From: Kribbella albertanoniae
Lineage (GTDB): Bacteria; Actinomycetota; Actinomycetes; Propionibacteriales; Kribbellaceae
Assembly: GCF_004348455.1 (NCBI RefSeq)
Contig: NZ_SMKA01000006.1
Span: 1-64,000 of the forward strand
Length of the DNA: 64,000 nucleotides
Reading direction: 5' to 3'
Below are positions 38,697-47,719 of the stretch, one piece after another. The translations under genes and the position numbers were made by a program. Below the pieces are notes generated by a model. That model did no database searches. It saw only the letters and a list, made by a program, of their open reading frames with translations, and was not told the origin of the DNA. Every line of letters starts with the position of its first letter. Position 1 is the stretch's first letter.

Positions 38697-40292
38697 ATGT
38701 TGCCGCGCAGTGTTGATGCTGTGGTGATCGGTTCGGGGCCGAACGGGCTGGTGAGCGCGATCGGGTTGGCCGATGCCGGGTGGGACGTGCTGGTGCTGGA
38801 GGCCGCGGACACCTTTGGTGGTGCGGTGCGGTCCACCTCCAGTGACGGCTGGGTCAGCGACCGTTTCAGCTCGAACTATCCGCTTGGGGTCGCGTCACCG
38901 GTGATCCGGGCGCTTGAGCTTGAGCGGTTCGGGCTGAAGTGGGGGCACGCGCCGCTGCCGCTGGCGCATCTGCTGGATGCGGAGGACGGGACGGCGGTGG
39001 CGATCCACCCTGACCCCGAGGACACCGCGAAGTCGGTCGGCGCTGAGCATCCGGGTGATGGCGAAGCGTGGTTGCGGCTCTACCAGCAGTACGTCGCGCT
39101 TCGTGAGCCGCTGTTGAAGTCGCTGCTCACGACGTGGCCGCCGGTGTCGCCGGCGATCAAGCTGGTCCGCAAGCTCGGGTCGGCCGGGGAGCTGTTGCGG
39201 TTCGCGCGGTTCATGGCGATGCCGATGCATCGGATGGGCAAGGAGCTGTTCGCCGGTCCGCGAGGTGCTGCGTTGCTGGCTGGGAATGCGCTGCATGCCG
39301 ACGCGCCGTTGTCGGGCAGTGTCAGCGGCACGATGGGCTGGTTGCTGGCGATGCTCGCGCAGGATGTTGGGTATCCGGTGGCAGTCGGTGGATCGAGTGC
39401 GTTCTCCGGTGCGCTGGTGGCTCGGGCCGAGCGGGCGGGTGTGCTGTTCGCTGCGTCGATGCCGGCGACCTCGGTCGAGGTGAGCGGTGGGCGGGCGACC
39501 GCCGTACTGACTGCTTCGGGGGAGCGGGTCGCGGTGGAGCGGGCAGTGATCGCGGACACCTCGGCACCTGCCCTGTACGACGGTCTGTTGTCGGAGGCAA
39601 CTATCCCGGCCGGGTTGCGGCGGGATCTGGATGAGCGGTTCGAGTGGGACTACCCGACAGTGAAGTTGAACTTCCGGCTCAGTGGGGCGATCCCGTGGAA
39701 GGCGGCCGAGGCGCGGTCGGCCGGGGTGGTGCACCTCGGTGGCACGGCCGATGAGCTGGTGCATCTGGCGGCCGACCTGGATACCGGGCGCCTGCCGTCG
39801 CAACCGTTCTTGCTGATCGGGCAGACGACGAAGTCGGATCCCTCGCGATCGCCTGCGGGTACTGAGGCCGTCTGGGCGTACGCGCATCTGCCGCGCGGCG
39901 TGGCCGACGATGAGTCGGCGGAGAAGCTGGCCGGCCGGATGGAGCGTGCGATCGAGCGGTTCGCGCCGGGCTTCGGTGCGTTGATCATCGATCGGGAGCT
40001 GCAGAGGCCGAGCGTGCTCGAGGCGGGGAACGCCGCGCTGGGCTACGGTGCGCTTGGCGGTGGCACGATGCAGCTCCAGCAGCAGTTGATCTTCCGGCCG
40101 ACAATCGGTCTCGGCAGCCCGCGCACCTTCGTCAGCGGTCTGTATCTGGGCAGCTCGGCGATTCACCCTGGCGGCGGCGTCCACGGCGCGTGCGGTCATC
40201 TTGCCGCCCGTACGGCGTTGCGCGACGCGTCCCTGCTCGGCCCGGTCACGCGGTCGATCCCGGCAGCCGCGCTGCGCCGCCTGCAGAAGTGA
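38697..40292 (+). CDS. Phytoene desaturase-like FAD oxidoreductase (PYROXD2-type)
   Basis: A 531-aa flavoprotein: dinucleotide-binding VVIGSGPNGLVSAIGLADAGWDVLVLEA, followed by GGAVRST, and the C-terminal FAD motif SGLYLGSSAIHPGGGVHGACGHLAA. It belongs to the NAD(P)/FAD-dependent phytoene desaturase/PYROXD2-like group; no other carotenoid genes are nearby, so a carotenoid role is unlikely. ATG 38697 has AAGG 8 nt upstream. The next gene overlaps its stop. Confidence 0.85.
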   Translation: MLPRSVDAVVIGSGPNGLVSAIGLADAGWDVLVLEAADTFGGAVRSTSSDGWVSDRFSSNYPLGVASPVIRALELERFGLKWGHAPLPLAHLLDAEDGTAVAIHPDPEDTAKSVGAEHPGDGEAWLRLYQQYVALREPLLKSLLTTWPPVSPAIKLVRKLGSAGELLRFARFMAMPMHRMGKELFAGPRGAALLAGNALHADAPLSGSVSGTMGWLLAMLAQDVGYPVAVGGSSAFSGALVARAERAGVLFAASMPATSVEVSGGRATAVLTASGERVAVERAVIADTSAPALYDGLLSEATIPAGLRRDLDERFEWDYPTVKLNFRLSGAIPWKAAEARSAGVVHLGGTADELVHLAADLDTGRLPSQPFLLIGQTTKSDPSRSPAGTEAVWAYAHLPRGVADDESAEKLAGRMERAIERFAPGFGALIIDRELQRPSVLEAGNAALGYGALGGGTMQLQQQLIFRPTIGLGSPRTFVSGLYLGSSAIHPGGGVHGACGHLAARTALRDASLLGPVTRSIPAAALRRLQK

Positions 40293-40690
40293 ACCTGCCC
40301 GAGTCGACCTGCCGCTCCCGGTTCGCTGCCGCGCGCGTGGCTCGGCTCGCGACGGTCGGGGCTGACGGGGTGCCGCATCTGGTGCCAGTGACGTTCGCGG
40401 TGGCCGGCGACGAAGTGTTCATCGCGATCGACCACAAGCCGAAGACCACCTTGAACCTCCGGCGCCTGCGCAACATCGCAGCCAACCCCGCGGTCACGTT
40501 GCTGGTCGACGAGTACGACGATGACGACTGGACCCAACTCTGGTGGGTCCGCGCCGACGGAACCGCCCGCGTGCAGAACGAGGCGGTCGAGTCGCTGGTG
40601 ACGAAGTACCCGCAGTACGTCGACAACCCGCCGCAGGGGCCAGTGATCGTCGTACGGATAAATCGCTGGAGCGGCTGGTCCTTCGCCTGA
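40289..40690 (+). CDS. PPOX-class F420-dependent oxidoreductase (TIGR03668-like)
   Basis: A 133-aa split-barrel protein: ARVARLATVGADGVPHLVPVTFAVAGDEVFIAIDHKPKTT, then LRNIAANPAVTLLVDEYDDDDW. This pattern is typical of F420-dependent PPOX-class proteins in actinobacteria. It starts with GTG inside the GTGA shared with the FAD oxidoreductase stop, so the two flavin/F420 proteins are probably made together. Substrate unknown. Confidence 0.8.
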   Translation: MNLPESTCRSRFAAARVARLATVGADGVPHLVPVTFAVAGDEVFIAIDHKPKTTLNLRRLRNIAANPAVTLLVDEYDDDDWTQLWWVRADGTARVQNEAVESLVTKYPQYVDNPPQGPVIVVRINRWSGWSFA

Positions 40691-40701
40691 ATGATGGCCG
40701 G

Positions 40702-41715
40702 GTGACTGGATTCAGATCGGCTCGGGAGCTCAGTGCGGCGTTCTACGAGGACGTGATTCGGCCGGTGGTCGACGTACCGCATGCTGCGGGCTTGCTCGGC
40801 TGGGGATCGGATGTCCTCGGGTACGACACCGCCCGGTCGATGGATCACGGCTGGGGACCGCGACTGCAGGTGTTCGTGGACGAGCCGGCGAAGGTGCGCG
40901 ACGCGATCGAGCAGGCGCTGCCCGACTCGTACGACGGGCATCCGGTGCGGTTCGGGTGGGATACGCAGGAGCCGATCCACCACATCACGGTCACGACGCT
41001 CAGCGACTGGCTCGTCGGTCTGCTCGGGTTCGACGCCTCCACCACCAGCACCACGGATTGGCTGATCACGCCGCAGCAGAAGTTGCTGGAGGTTGTCGCC
41101 GGTCCGGTGTACGCCGATGACGGGCGGCTCGAGCCGGTTCGCGCGAGGCTGCAGTGGTATCCGGACGAGATCTGGCGCTGGTCGATGGCGTGCCAATGGT
41201 CGCGAATCGGCCAGGAGGAGACGTTCGTCCAACGCACCCACGAGGTCGGCGACGAACTGGGCTCGCGCGTGCTCGCGGCCAGGCTGACCCGAGACCTGAT
41301 GCGGCTCGCGCTCCTGCAGTCGCGGGCCTACGCGCCGTACTCGAAATGGTTGGGTACGGCGTTCGCGCAGCTCGATCATGCGGACGGGTTGAACCGCGTA
41401 CTGGCCGACGTAGTTGCCGCCGACAACTATCCTGCCCGAGAGCAAGCACTGACGACCGGCTATCAGCTGCTGGGGGAGCGGCACAACGCGCTGGCGATCA
41501 CCCCGGCCGTCGACCCGACGCCGCGACCGTTCCACGAGCGGCCGGCGCTGGTGCTCGGCGCCGACCGGTTCGCGGCTGCGTGCCTGGCAACGGTGACCGA
41601 CTCCGGGCTACTGGCGTTGCCGTCGATCGGGACGGTCGATCAGTTCGCCGACAACACCGATCTGCTCAGCAACCCATCGGCGTACCGGCGACTGATCGAC
41701 GTCTACGCAACCTGA
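40702..41715 (+). CDS. DUF4037 domain protein
   Basis: A 337-aa protein. LLGWGSDVLGYDTARSMDHGWGPRLQVFV resembles a nucleotidyltransferase core (G-S-x-x and D-x-x), followed by a helical half (FAQLDHADGLNRVLADVV...), as in the DUF4037 family, which is thought to be nucleotidyltransferase-like. Substrate unknown. GTG 40702 was chosen, 11 bp after the previous stop; no strong RBS is seen. The 3' end overlaps the convergent ABC gene by 13 bp. Confidence 0.65.
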   Translation: MTGFRSARELSAAFYEDVIRPVVDVPHAAGLLGWGSDVLGYDTARSMDHGWGPRLQVFVDEPAKVRDAIEQALPDSYDGHPVRFGWDTQEPIHHITVTTLSDWLVGLLGFDASTTSTTDWLITPQQKLLEVVAGPVYADDGRLEPVRARLQWYPDEIWRWSMACQWSRIGQEETFVQRTHEVGDELGSRVLAARLTRDLMRLALLQSRAYAPYSKWLGTAFAQLDHADGLNRVLADVVAADNYPAREQALTTGYQLLGERHNALAITPAVDPTPRPFHERPALVLGADRFAAACLATVTDSGLLALPSIGTVDQFADNTDLLSNPSAYRRLIDVYAT

Positions 41716-43445
41716 GTCGCGATCCGGAGCGCCGCGACCAGGTCGCGGTACAGGCTGTCGGTGGCCAGCAGTTCCTGATGGGTGCCTCGGGCACGGATCG
41801 AGCCGGATTCCAGTACGACGATCTGATCGGCGTCGATGACCGTGGACAGCCGGTGCGCGATCGTGAGGACGGCCCCGGTCTGCGCGACCCGGGCGATCAC
41901 CTCGTGCACCGCAGCCTCGGTCAGGCCGTCGAGCTGGGCGGTCGCCTCGTCGAGCAGCAGGATCTCCGGCGTACTGACCAGAGCGCGAGACAACGCGATC
42001 CGCTGCCGCTCGCCACCGGAAATGACGGCCGTGGACAGCAAAGTATCCAGCCCGGAGGGCAGTTGGCGGACCCGCTCGTCGAGCCGGACTGCGCGGAGCG
42101 CCTCCCACAGGGTGGCTTCGTCGGCGTCCTGGTGGGTGTAGAGAAGGTTCTCCCGAAGCGTCCCCGGAACCAGCGGAGTGTCCTGCTCGACGTACACGAT
42201 GCGGCGGCGCAGATCCTCGAGCGACCACTCGTCCAGCGGTACGCCGTCGAGAACGAGCCGGCCGCTGTCCGGGTTGAGGAAGCGCAGCAGCAGCGAGAAC
42301 ATCGTGGTCTTGCCCGCGCCGGACGGCCCGACGATCGCGGTGTGCCCGATCCGCGGGATCTCCAGCGTCACGTCGTGCAAGGCCGGTGCCGAGCCCGGTG
42401 CGTAGCGCGCGGTCACCGCTTCGAAGCTGAGCGCCGATCGGTTCAAGTCCCTGTTGGTACGGCGTTCGCCCGTCGCGTCGGCGGGTTCGAGTTCGAGCGC
42501 GTCGACCTCGCGGATCCGGGTCGCCGCCGCGATCCCGGACTGGAGCGAACTGACCGTCGTGGTCAGCGTGGACACCGGCTCCATCAGCTGGAACGTGTAC
42601 AGCAGGAACGCGACGAGACCGGAGACGGCCAGCAGCCCCTCGCTGACCCGCCAGGCACCGAGGCCGAGGATCAGCAAAGTCGCGAGCCCGATCCCGAAGC
42701 CAGCCACGGTCATCGCGACCGCCTCGTACCGGACCGCGCGGACGCTCTGCCGCGCGGACTCGGTCGCCTCGACGATCACCCGCTCGCTCTCGCGGTGCTC
42801 GGCCCGGCTCGCCTTCACGGTTCGGATCGCCCGCAGCGCGCCCTCCAGTGCACCGCCGAGCCGGCCGACCGCTCCCTGGGCCTGCTCCTGCGCCTTCGCC
42901 ATCGGCGGCATCAGCAACGCCACGATCACCCCGACCAGGGCCAGCGCTCCCAGGGTCGTTGCCAACAGCACCCAATCGAGCAGGGCCATCAGGACCAACG
43001 ATCCGATCAGCGTGATCACGCCGTTCACCAGCTGCACCAGGCTCGACGCAGCCGCCTCCCGCAGCAGCACAGTGTCCGAGGTGACCCTCGTGACGAGCTC
43101 ACCTGGTGACTTGCCGGCCAGCTCGCCGACCCGGACCCGCAGCAACCGCCGCACCATCGAACTCCGTGCGTCGAGCACGACCCGCTCGCCCATCCGCCCC
43201 AGCAGGATCCACTGCACCAGCCCGAGCCCCGAGCTGATCACCAGCAGCCCGACCAGGAGCCCGACGAGCGGTGCGATCGGCGACGACGCCGCCAACCCGT
43301 CCAGCACCGACTTCGACACCATCGGCGTCGCCAGCGCGGCCGCCGTCGTACCGAGTCCGAGCACCATCCCCACCATCAGCGTCCGCCGGTGCGGACGGAC
43401 GAACGACCACAACATCCGCAGGTTCTGCCAGCGTTCGGGCTTCAT
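41703..43445 (-). CDS. ABC transporter, fused membrane and ATPase domains (exporter)
   Basis: A 580-aa half-transporter: six membrane segments in residues 1-310, then the ATPase with Walker A VGPSGAGKTTM, signature SGGERQRIALSRAL, Walker B EILLLDEATAQLD and the H-loop TIAHRLST. It should dimerise to export a lipid, peptide or drug. RBS GGGGAG precedes the ATG. It is divergent from a TetR gene with a palindrome between, the usual layout of a repressor-controlled exporter. Confidence 0.9.
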   Translation of the reverse strand: MKPERWQNLRMLWSFVRPHRRTLMVGMVLGLGTTAAALATPMVSKSVLDGLAASSPIAPLVGLLVGLLVISSGLGLVQWILLGRMGERVVLDARSSMVRRLLRVRVGELAGKSPGELVTRVTSDTVLLREAAASSLVQLVNGVITLIGSLVLMALLDWVLLATTLGALALVGVIVALLMPPMAKAQEQAQGAVGRLGGALEGALRAIRTVKASRAEHRESERVIVEATESARQSVRAVRYEAVAMTVAGFGIGLATLLILGLGAWRVSEGLLAVSGLVAFLLYTFQLMEPVSTLTTTVSSLQSGIAAATRIREVDALELEPADATGERRTNRDLNRSALSFEAVTARYAPGSAPALHDVTLEIPRIGHTAIVGPSGAGKTTMFSLLLRFLNPDSGRLVLDGVPLDEWSLEDLRRRIVYVEQDTPLVPGTLRENLLYTHQDADEATLWEALRAVRLDERVRQLPSGLDTLLSTAVISGGERQRIALSRALVSTPEILLLDEATAQLDGLTEAAVHEVIARVAQTGAVLTIAHRLSTVIDADQIVVLESGSIRARGTHQELLATDSLYRDLVAALRIATQVA

Positions 43446-43484
43446 CCCGTTCTCCCCTCGACCGAATCACCAGAGTAGCCGAAT

Positions 43485-43505
43485 GGGACAAGCGTGTCCT
43501 ATAAA
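43485..43505. promoter_or_regulatory. TetR operator candidate with adjacent TATAAA
   Basis: GGACA-AGCG-TGTCC (43486-43499) is an inverted repeat halfway between the divergent ABC and tetR starts, followed at once by TATAAA (43500-43505), a likely -10 for the tetR transcript. Confidence 0.6.
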
Positions 43506-43541
43506 TAAACAACGGCGACTGATCGAGCTACAGTGCTGCTC

Positions 43542-44159
43542 ATGGCGGAAAGTACTGCGGAGTCGGGGACCCGGAGCCGGACCCGGCGGGCGATCCTGGA
43601 GGCCGCGGCGGTCGTGTACGGGCGGCGGCGGAACGCGTCGCTCGGCGAGATCGCGGCCGAGGCCAAGGTCGCCCGGAGCACGCTGCACCGGTACTTCCCG
43701 GATCGCGAGGCGCTGATCCGGGCGATGGCCGACGACCTGCTGGAGCTGGTCGAGCGAACCATCCAGGAGGCGGATCTGGACGAAGGCCCGCCGCGGCTCG
43801 CCTTCCAGCGGCTGATCGCCGGCTGGTTCGAGCTGGGGCCGCGGCTGTTCTTCCTCTTCAACGAGCCGAGCTTCGGTACGCCCGAGCCGGCCCCCTGGGT
43901 GCAGGACTATTTCGCCCGGCTCGACCAGATCGGCAAGCCGATGGAGGGCCTGATCGCCCGCGGGCACGCCGACGGCGTCTTCGCGCAATCGCTCCCACCT
44001 GCCTGGATCAACCGCATGCTCTGGTGGTCGGTCTACATCGCCTGCGAGGCGGTCGCCGAAGGTGAAATCACCCGGTACGCCGCTCCCGGGATCCTCCTGC
44101 AGACCCTGGAGACCGGAATGCTGGCTCCTGGCACAGCTGGTGAACCCGGGAAGGGGTGA
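43542..44159 (+). CDS. TetR-family transcriptional regulator
   Basis: A 205-aa regulator: HTH RRAILEAAAVVYGRRRNASLGEIAAEAKVARSTLHRYFPDREALI, then an all-helical ligand domain. It lies divergent from the ABC exporter and probably represses it through the GGACA/TGTCC palindrome. ATG 43542 was chosen; GTG 43533 is three codons upstream. Its stop is followed after 1 bp by the sigma factor start, so the two are likely on one transcript. Confidence 0.85.
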   Translation: MAESTAESGTRSRTRRAILEAAAVVYGRRRNASLGEIAAEAKVARSTLHRYFPDREALIRAMADDLLELVERTIQEADLDEGPPRLAFQRLIAGWFELGPRLFFLFNEPSFGTPEPAPWVQDYFARLDQIGKPMEGLIARGHADGVFAQSLPPAWINRMLWWSVYIACEAVAEGEITRYAAPGILLQTLETGMLAPGTAGEPGKG

Positions 44160-44160
44160 G

Positions 44161-45396
44161 ATGGCCGGTATGGAGGAGTTGCTGCGCGAACTGACACCCC
44201 AGGTGCTCGGGTTCCTGACTCGGCGCTACGGGCAGTTCGATCTGTGCGAGGACGCCGTACAGGAAGCGCTGCTGGCTGCGGCAACGCAGTGGCCGACGGA
44301 CGGCGTACCGGCTAATCCGCGCGGCTGGCTGATCACGGTCGCGACGCGGCGGCTGACTGATCAGTTCCGTAGTGAGAGCGCGCGGCGCCGGCGCGAGGAC
44401 TCGGTCGCCGCGATGGGCGGAACGGAGGAGCTGGTCGCCCCTGCAGCCGACTCCTTGGACGCTCCGGACGAGGACGACACGCTCACGCTGCTCCTCCTGT
44501 GTTGCCATCCGGCTGTCACGCCGGCCTCGCAGGTCGCGCTCACGCTGCGCGCGGTCGGTGGTCTCACCACTGCCGAGATCGCGCACGCATTTATGGTGCC
44601 TGAGGCAACAATGGCGCCGCGGATCAGCCGCGCGAAGAAGAGCATCAAGGCCGCCGGGTCCTCCTTCGAGATGCCGCCGGCCGACGAGCTCGCGGAGCGG
44701 GTGCGCGTCGTACGACAGGTGCTCTACCTGATCTTCAACGAGGGCTACACCGCGAGCTCCGGTGAGTCCCTGCAACGCGTCGAGCTGACCGCCGAGGCGA
44801 TTCGGCTGACCCGCATGCTGCGTACGGCGTTGCCCGACGACGGCGAGGTCGCGGGCCTGCTCGCACTCATGCTGCTGACCGACTCCCGCCGTACGGCGCG
44901 CAGCGCGGCCGACGGCTCGCTGATCCCGATCGACGAACAAGATCGCGCGCTCTGGGATCGCGATCAGATCGACGAAGGTACGACGCTCATCCTGGCCACG
45001 ATGGCTCGTGGGGGAGTCGGCCCGTACCAGCTGCAGGCCGCGATCGCCGCCGTACATGCCGAAGCCGCCAGCGCCGAAGAGACCGACTGGCCGCAGATCC
45101 ACGCCCTCTACCTGATCCTCGAGAAGCTGACCCCGAACCCGATGATCACCCTCAACCGAGCGATCGCCCTGGCCCAGGTCGAAGGCCCTCAAGCCGGTCT
45201 GGACCTGCTGGCCACATTGGATGACAACAAGAACCTCACGGAGTCGCACCGCCTGGACGCCGTCCGCGCCCACCTGCACGAACGCGCCGGCAACATCACC
45301 GAGGCCCACGACCTCTACCTCGCCGCAGCGCGCCGTACCACCAGCCTCCCCGAGCAGCGCTACCTAACCGCCAAGGCTGCTGCCTGCACGGTCTAG
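44161..45396 (+). CDS. ECF42-type RNA polymerase sigma factor
   Basis: A 411-aa sigma factor. Region 2 is at the N-terminus (VLGFLTRRYGQFDLCEDAVQEALLAA, then WLITVATRRLTDQFRS), region 4 at about 125-175 (AVGGLTTAEIAHAFMVPEATMAPRISRAKKSI), followed by a ~220-residue C-terminal extension with helical repeats, the mark of the ECF42 group. These are normally encoded beside a DGPF/YCII protein; none is here. RBS AAGGGG 5 nt upstream. Its 3' end overlaps the convergent peroxidase gene by 33 bp. Confidence 0.85.
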   Translation: MAGMEELLRELTPQVLGFLTRRYGQFDLCEDAVQEALLAAATQWPTDGVPANPRGWLITVATRRLTDQFRSESARRRREDSVAAMGGTEELVAPAADSLDAPDEDDTLTLLLLCCHPAVTPASQVALTLRAVGGLTTAEIAHAFMVPEATMAPRISRAKKSIKAAGSSFEMPPADELAERVRVVRQVLYLIFNEGYTASSGESLQRVELTAEAIRLTRMLRTALPDDGEVAGLLALMLLTDSRRTARSAADGSLIPIDEQDRALWDRDQIDEGTTLILATMARGGVGPYQLQAAIAAVHAEAASAEETDWPQIHALYLILEKLTPNPMITLNRAIALAQVEGPQAGLDLLATLDDNKNLTESHRLDAVRAHLHERAGNITEAHDLYLAAARRTTSLPEQRYLTAKAAACTV

Positions 45397-46632
45397 GACT
45401 CCGGCAAGGTCGAACAGGTCAGTCAGTGTGAACGACCCGGTCTCATGGCCAGGCAGAGTGGGACGCCAGTCGTCCGGCGCGGTGACCTGCGCGAGCAGGG
45501 CGTCGGCGAGCAGGCGACTTCCCAGCGGGCCGAGCGTGGCGCCGGCGGTCACGACCTCAGCTTCGGCGAGCAGGTAGTACCACAGGGGCGTGGAGCGATC
45601 GAGGCCGTACGGCTGGAGCTCCGCCAGGTCGGCTGGAGCGAGGACCGGTACGCCGAGTGTCTCGGCGATCGCCTGGCCGGACGGAACCTGCCAGGTGAGG
45701 TGCCGCAGCAGATCACGCTGGGGCAGCGAGACGGGAGCGTCGCCGCTCGGCAACGCTTCCCGCGGGAGCTGGAACAGCGGCGTACAGATGGAGCGGTCCA
45801 GCTTCTGCCCGCGGGCGGTCAGCAGGTGCCGCCAGTCGACGAAGCGCTGCGGATCGCGGCGGCCGCCGCGCAGGTCTGACCCATCGGGGTGGAAGAGATA
45901 GCAGGCCAGGTCGTCATGCACCCGATAGGCCGGCCGCAGCTGGGCATGGCCGATGCGGAGCGCGATCTGGAACTCGATCGGCAACGCATCGGCCGGTTGC
46001 CGCGTGAGCCAGGCCCAGGTGCCGGGCTGGATCAGCGCCGGCAGGTACTCGTGCTGCACGATCCACTGGTAGTGCCAGACGACCTCGCGGCGGTATTCAT
46101 CGAAGCTCTCGACACCGGCCGACCGAAGCCGATCGACGACATGATTGTGGAACCGCAGCACCGCGGCATGCAGCCCGCTGAGAATCACAGTGTCGTCGTT
46201 CCGCAGATCCACGGACATCGTCGTACCGTCCGGAGCGCGCGGCACGTCCTCGTACCGGCCGCCGTCGCCGACCAGCAGTTTGGCGGGGTCTGCCGGGTCG
46301 AAGTGGAGTCCGGGTGGGCCGTCCGAGTACACCGAGTCCAGGTCCAGGCCAGGGGTGCGCTGGTTGGTGACCACGCGCGGATCGGCGGGCCGGCCGAGCC
46401 GCGAGCGCGGATCGAGGGACAGGTCGTGGCTGACGAACTGTCCGAAGAACGCGCTCACGGCGTCCTGTACGCCGGTCCCTGGCTGGTCGGCGAGGACCTC
46501 CGGACTCTGGCTGAGGTCGTCCCGGGCGTCGAGCGGACCGTTCGGGCGGCCGAGTTCGAGCAGTGCCGCGACAACCTCGGCCGTGTTGTCCGCGAACGGC
46601 GGCAGGGCAAACGCCCTCGTGTACGGCGTCAT
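45364..46632 (-). CDS. Animal-type heme peroxidase
   Basis: A 422-aa member of the peroxidase-cyclooxygenase (An_peroxidase) family. The distal motif is FFGQFVSHDL (Q65, H69 and Ca2+-ligand D70), RNDDTVILSGLHAAVLRFHNHVVDRL covers the R-x-N and LHxxFxRxHN region, and RIGHAQLRPAYRV gives proximal H229. It oxidises substrates with H2O2. No signal peptide is visible. Its ATG directly follows the stop of a fulvocin C-like precursor gene (TGAATG), so it may modify, export-protect or act with that peptide. Confidence 0.85.
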   Translation of the reverse strand: MTPYTRAFALPPFADNTAEVVAALLELGRPNGPLDARDDLSQSPEVLADQPGTGVQDAVSAFFGQFVSHDLSLDPRSRLGRPADPRVVTNQRTPGLDLDSVYSDGPPGLHFDPADPAKLLVGDGGRYEDVPRAPDGTTMSVDLRNDDTVILSGLHAAVLRFHNHVVDRLRSAGVESFDEYRREVVWHYQWIVQHEYLPALIQPGTWAWLTRQPADALPIEFQIALRIGHAQLRPAYRVHDDLACYLFHPDGSDLRGGRRDPQRFVDWRHLLTARGQKLDRSICTPLFQLPREALPSGDAPVSLPQRDLLRHLTWQVPSGQAIAETLGVPVLAPADLAELQPYGLDRSTPLWYYLLAEAEVVTAGATLGPLGSRLLADALLAQVTAPDDWRPTLPGHETGSFTLTDLFDLAGVLDRAGSSLGG

Positions 46633-47550
46633 TCAGCCGCAGTGTCCATCGCAGTGGTACGACCAGGCGTCCCCGCAACCGAATCTCGTCCGCGTGCAGT
46701 TGTTCGCCCGGAACCAGCAGGTGCCATCGCACCAGTCGTCCCAGGTGGAGCACGAGCAGTCGCCGGCCGGGGCCATCCCGGCGTTGTCGGACGGACCGAG
46801 GGTACGGAAGAGTTGGTTGCCCTCGCGTTTCTCGTACGCCGAGTTCACCAGCTCGCCGAATTGATCCCGGCCGGCGAAGTCCTCGGCCGGGTACTCGAAA
46901 CCACGCCGTACGAACGCCTCGAACTCGTCCAGGGCTGCCGCCTGGTCGCGCGTCACGACGCGGGCGCCTGCGCGGTAGCGGCGGGTCTGCTCCAGCCAGA
47001 GCTCCTGGCGCGCGGCCACGGGCAGCTCGCCGTACACGGCCTTCCGATACGCCATCGGCAGTCGCGTGAACTCGTCGTACCGGCGCGGGAGTTTGTCCTT
47101 GTTCGCTGCGATCCAGGCGGGGATGTCGCTGGCCTTGCCAGTCGCGAACGCGGGTGCGCGGCCGGTGAGCACGATGCCGGCGGCCATCCCGGCTCCGGCC
47201 CCGAGTCGCAGGAACTGCTTGCGGTTCAGCCCGGCGGCGGGCCGCGAAGATTGCTGCAGCTGGCCCAGACTGCGGAGTACGGCGAGCGTCGTCCGGATGC
47301 CGAGTGTGCGGACCAGCGGGGCGACCAGGGCAGGTCCGGTCCACGCGGCGACTGATTCCCGCACTCGGAGCAGGGTGGGCCGCCACGGCGCATCCGCGCC
47401 CAGCGTCTCGTGCCGCCAGCGGGTCACGTCGTCGTTCTGCAGCGGCAGGACATCGAGCCGGCCGGCGGTGGCCTCTTGTACGGCGGCGGCGATGGCTCGG
47501 CAGTTTCCGCAGGACGCGTCGAAGGCGAGGATCCAGCGTTCGTCGGGCAT
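46633..47550 (-). CDS. Fulvocin C-like bacteriocin-related protein with thioredoxin-like N-terminus
   Basis: A 305-aa protein in three parts. Residues 1-60 hold C14-G-N-C17 in a DUF393/thiol-oxidoreductase-like setting. Around 107-137 a basic NRKQFLRLGAGAGMAAGIVL segment looks like an internal Tat-type or single-pass signal, ending APAFA. The last 43 residues contain eight Cys (265, 267, 274, 278, 285, 292, 300, 304), matching the size and Cys count of fulvocin C of Myxococcus. The C-terminus is thus probably exported and disulfide-bonded. RBS GGAG 5 nt before the ATG. Confidence 0.7.
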   Translation of the reverse strand: MPDERWILAFDASCGNCRAIAAAVQEATAGRLDVLPLQNDDVTRWRHETLGADAPWRPTLLRVRESVAAWTGPALVAPLVRTLGIRTTLAVLRSLGQLQQSSRPAAGLNRKQFLRLGAGAGMAAGIVLTGRAPAFATGKASDIPAWIAANKDKLPRRYDEFTRLPMAYRKAVYGELPVAARQELWLEQTRRYRAGARVVTRDQAAALDEFEAFVRRGFEYPAEDFAGRDQFGELVNSAYEKREGNQLFRTLGPSDNAGMAPAGDCSCSTWDDWCDGTCWFRANNCTRTRFGCGDAWSYHCDGHCG

Positions 47551-47564
47551 GGGGCTCCATCCGG

Positions 47565-47586
47565 TCTGGTTATGGAATAGACCAGA
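47565..47586. promoter_or_regulatory. Palindromic operator upstream of the fulvocin-like gene
   Basis: Arms TCTGGT-TAT and ATA-(G)-ACCAGA form an almost perfect inverted repeat around GGA. It ends 15 bp before the ATG at 47550, a position suited to repression. No regulator gene is adjacent. Confidence 0.5.
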
Positions 47587-47706
47587 TCAGGTTGGCCGTG
47601 TGGCCGGTTGGGCGGCAAGGAGTTCGACGAACGCCGAATCCCGGCTTCGGGGAGTCCTGAAGCGCACTGTGGTCTGGGTCACGTGACTCGGGTTGTAACT
47701 TCGGTT

Positions 47707-47712
47707 TACAGT
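47707..47712 (+). promoter_or_regulatory. -10 element of a probable leaderless promoter
   Basis: TACAGT lies 7 nt before the ATG at 47720, where no Shine-Dalgarno sequence exists. GTGACT (47683-47688) with an 18-bp spacer is a weak -35. Confidence 0.45.
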
Positions 47713-47719
47713 GGCGGGT

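Noticed and set aside
38697-40292. Carotenoid biosynthesis role for the phytoene desaturase-like gene
   Set aside because: No crtB, crtE or cyclase gene is nearby and the protein is nearer to the PYROXD2-like group.
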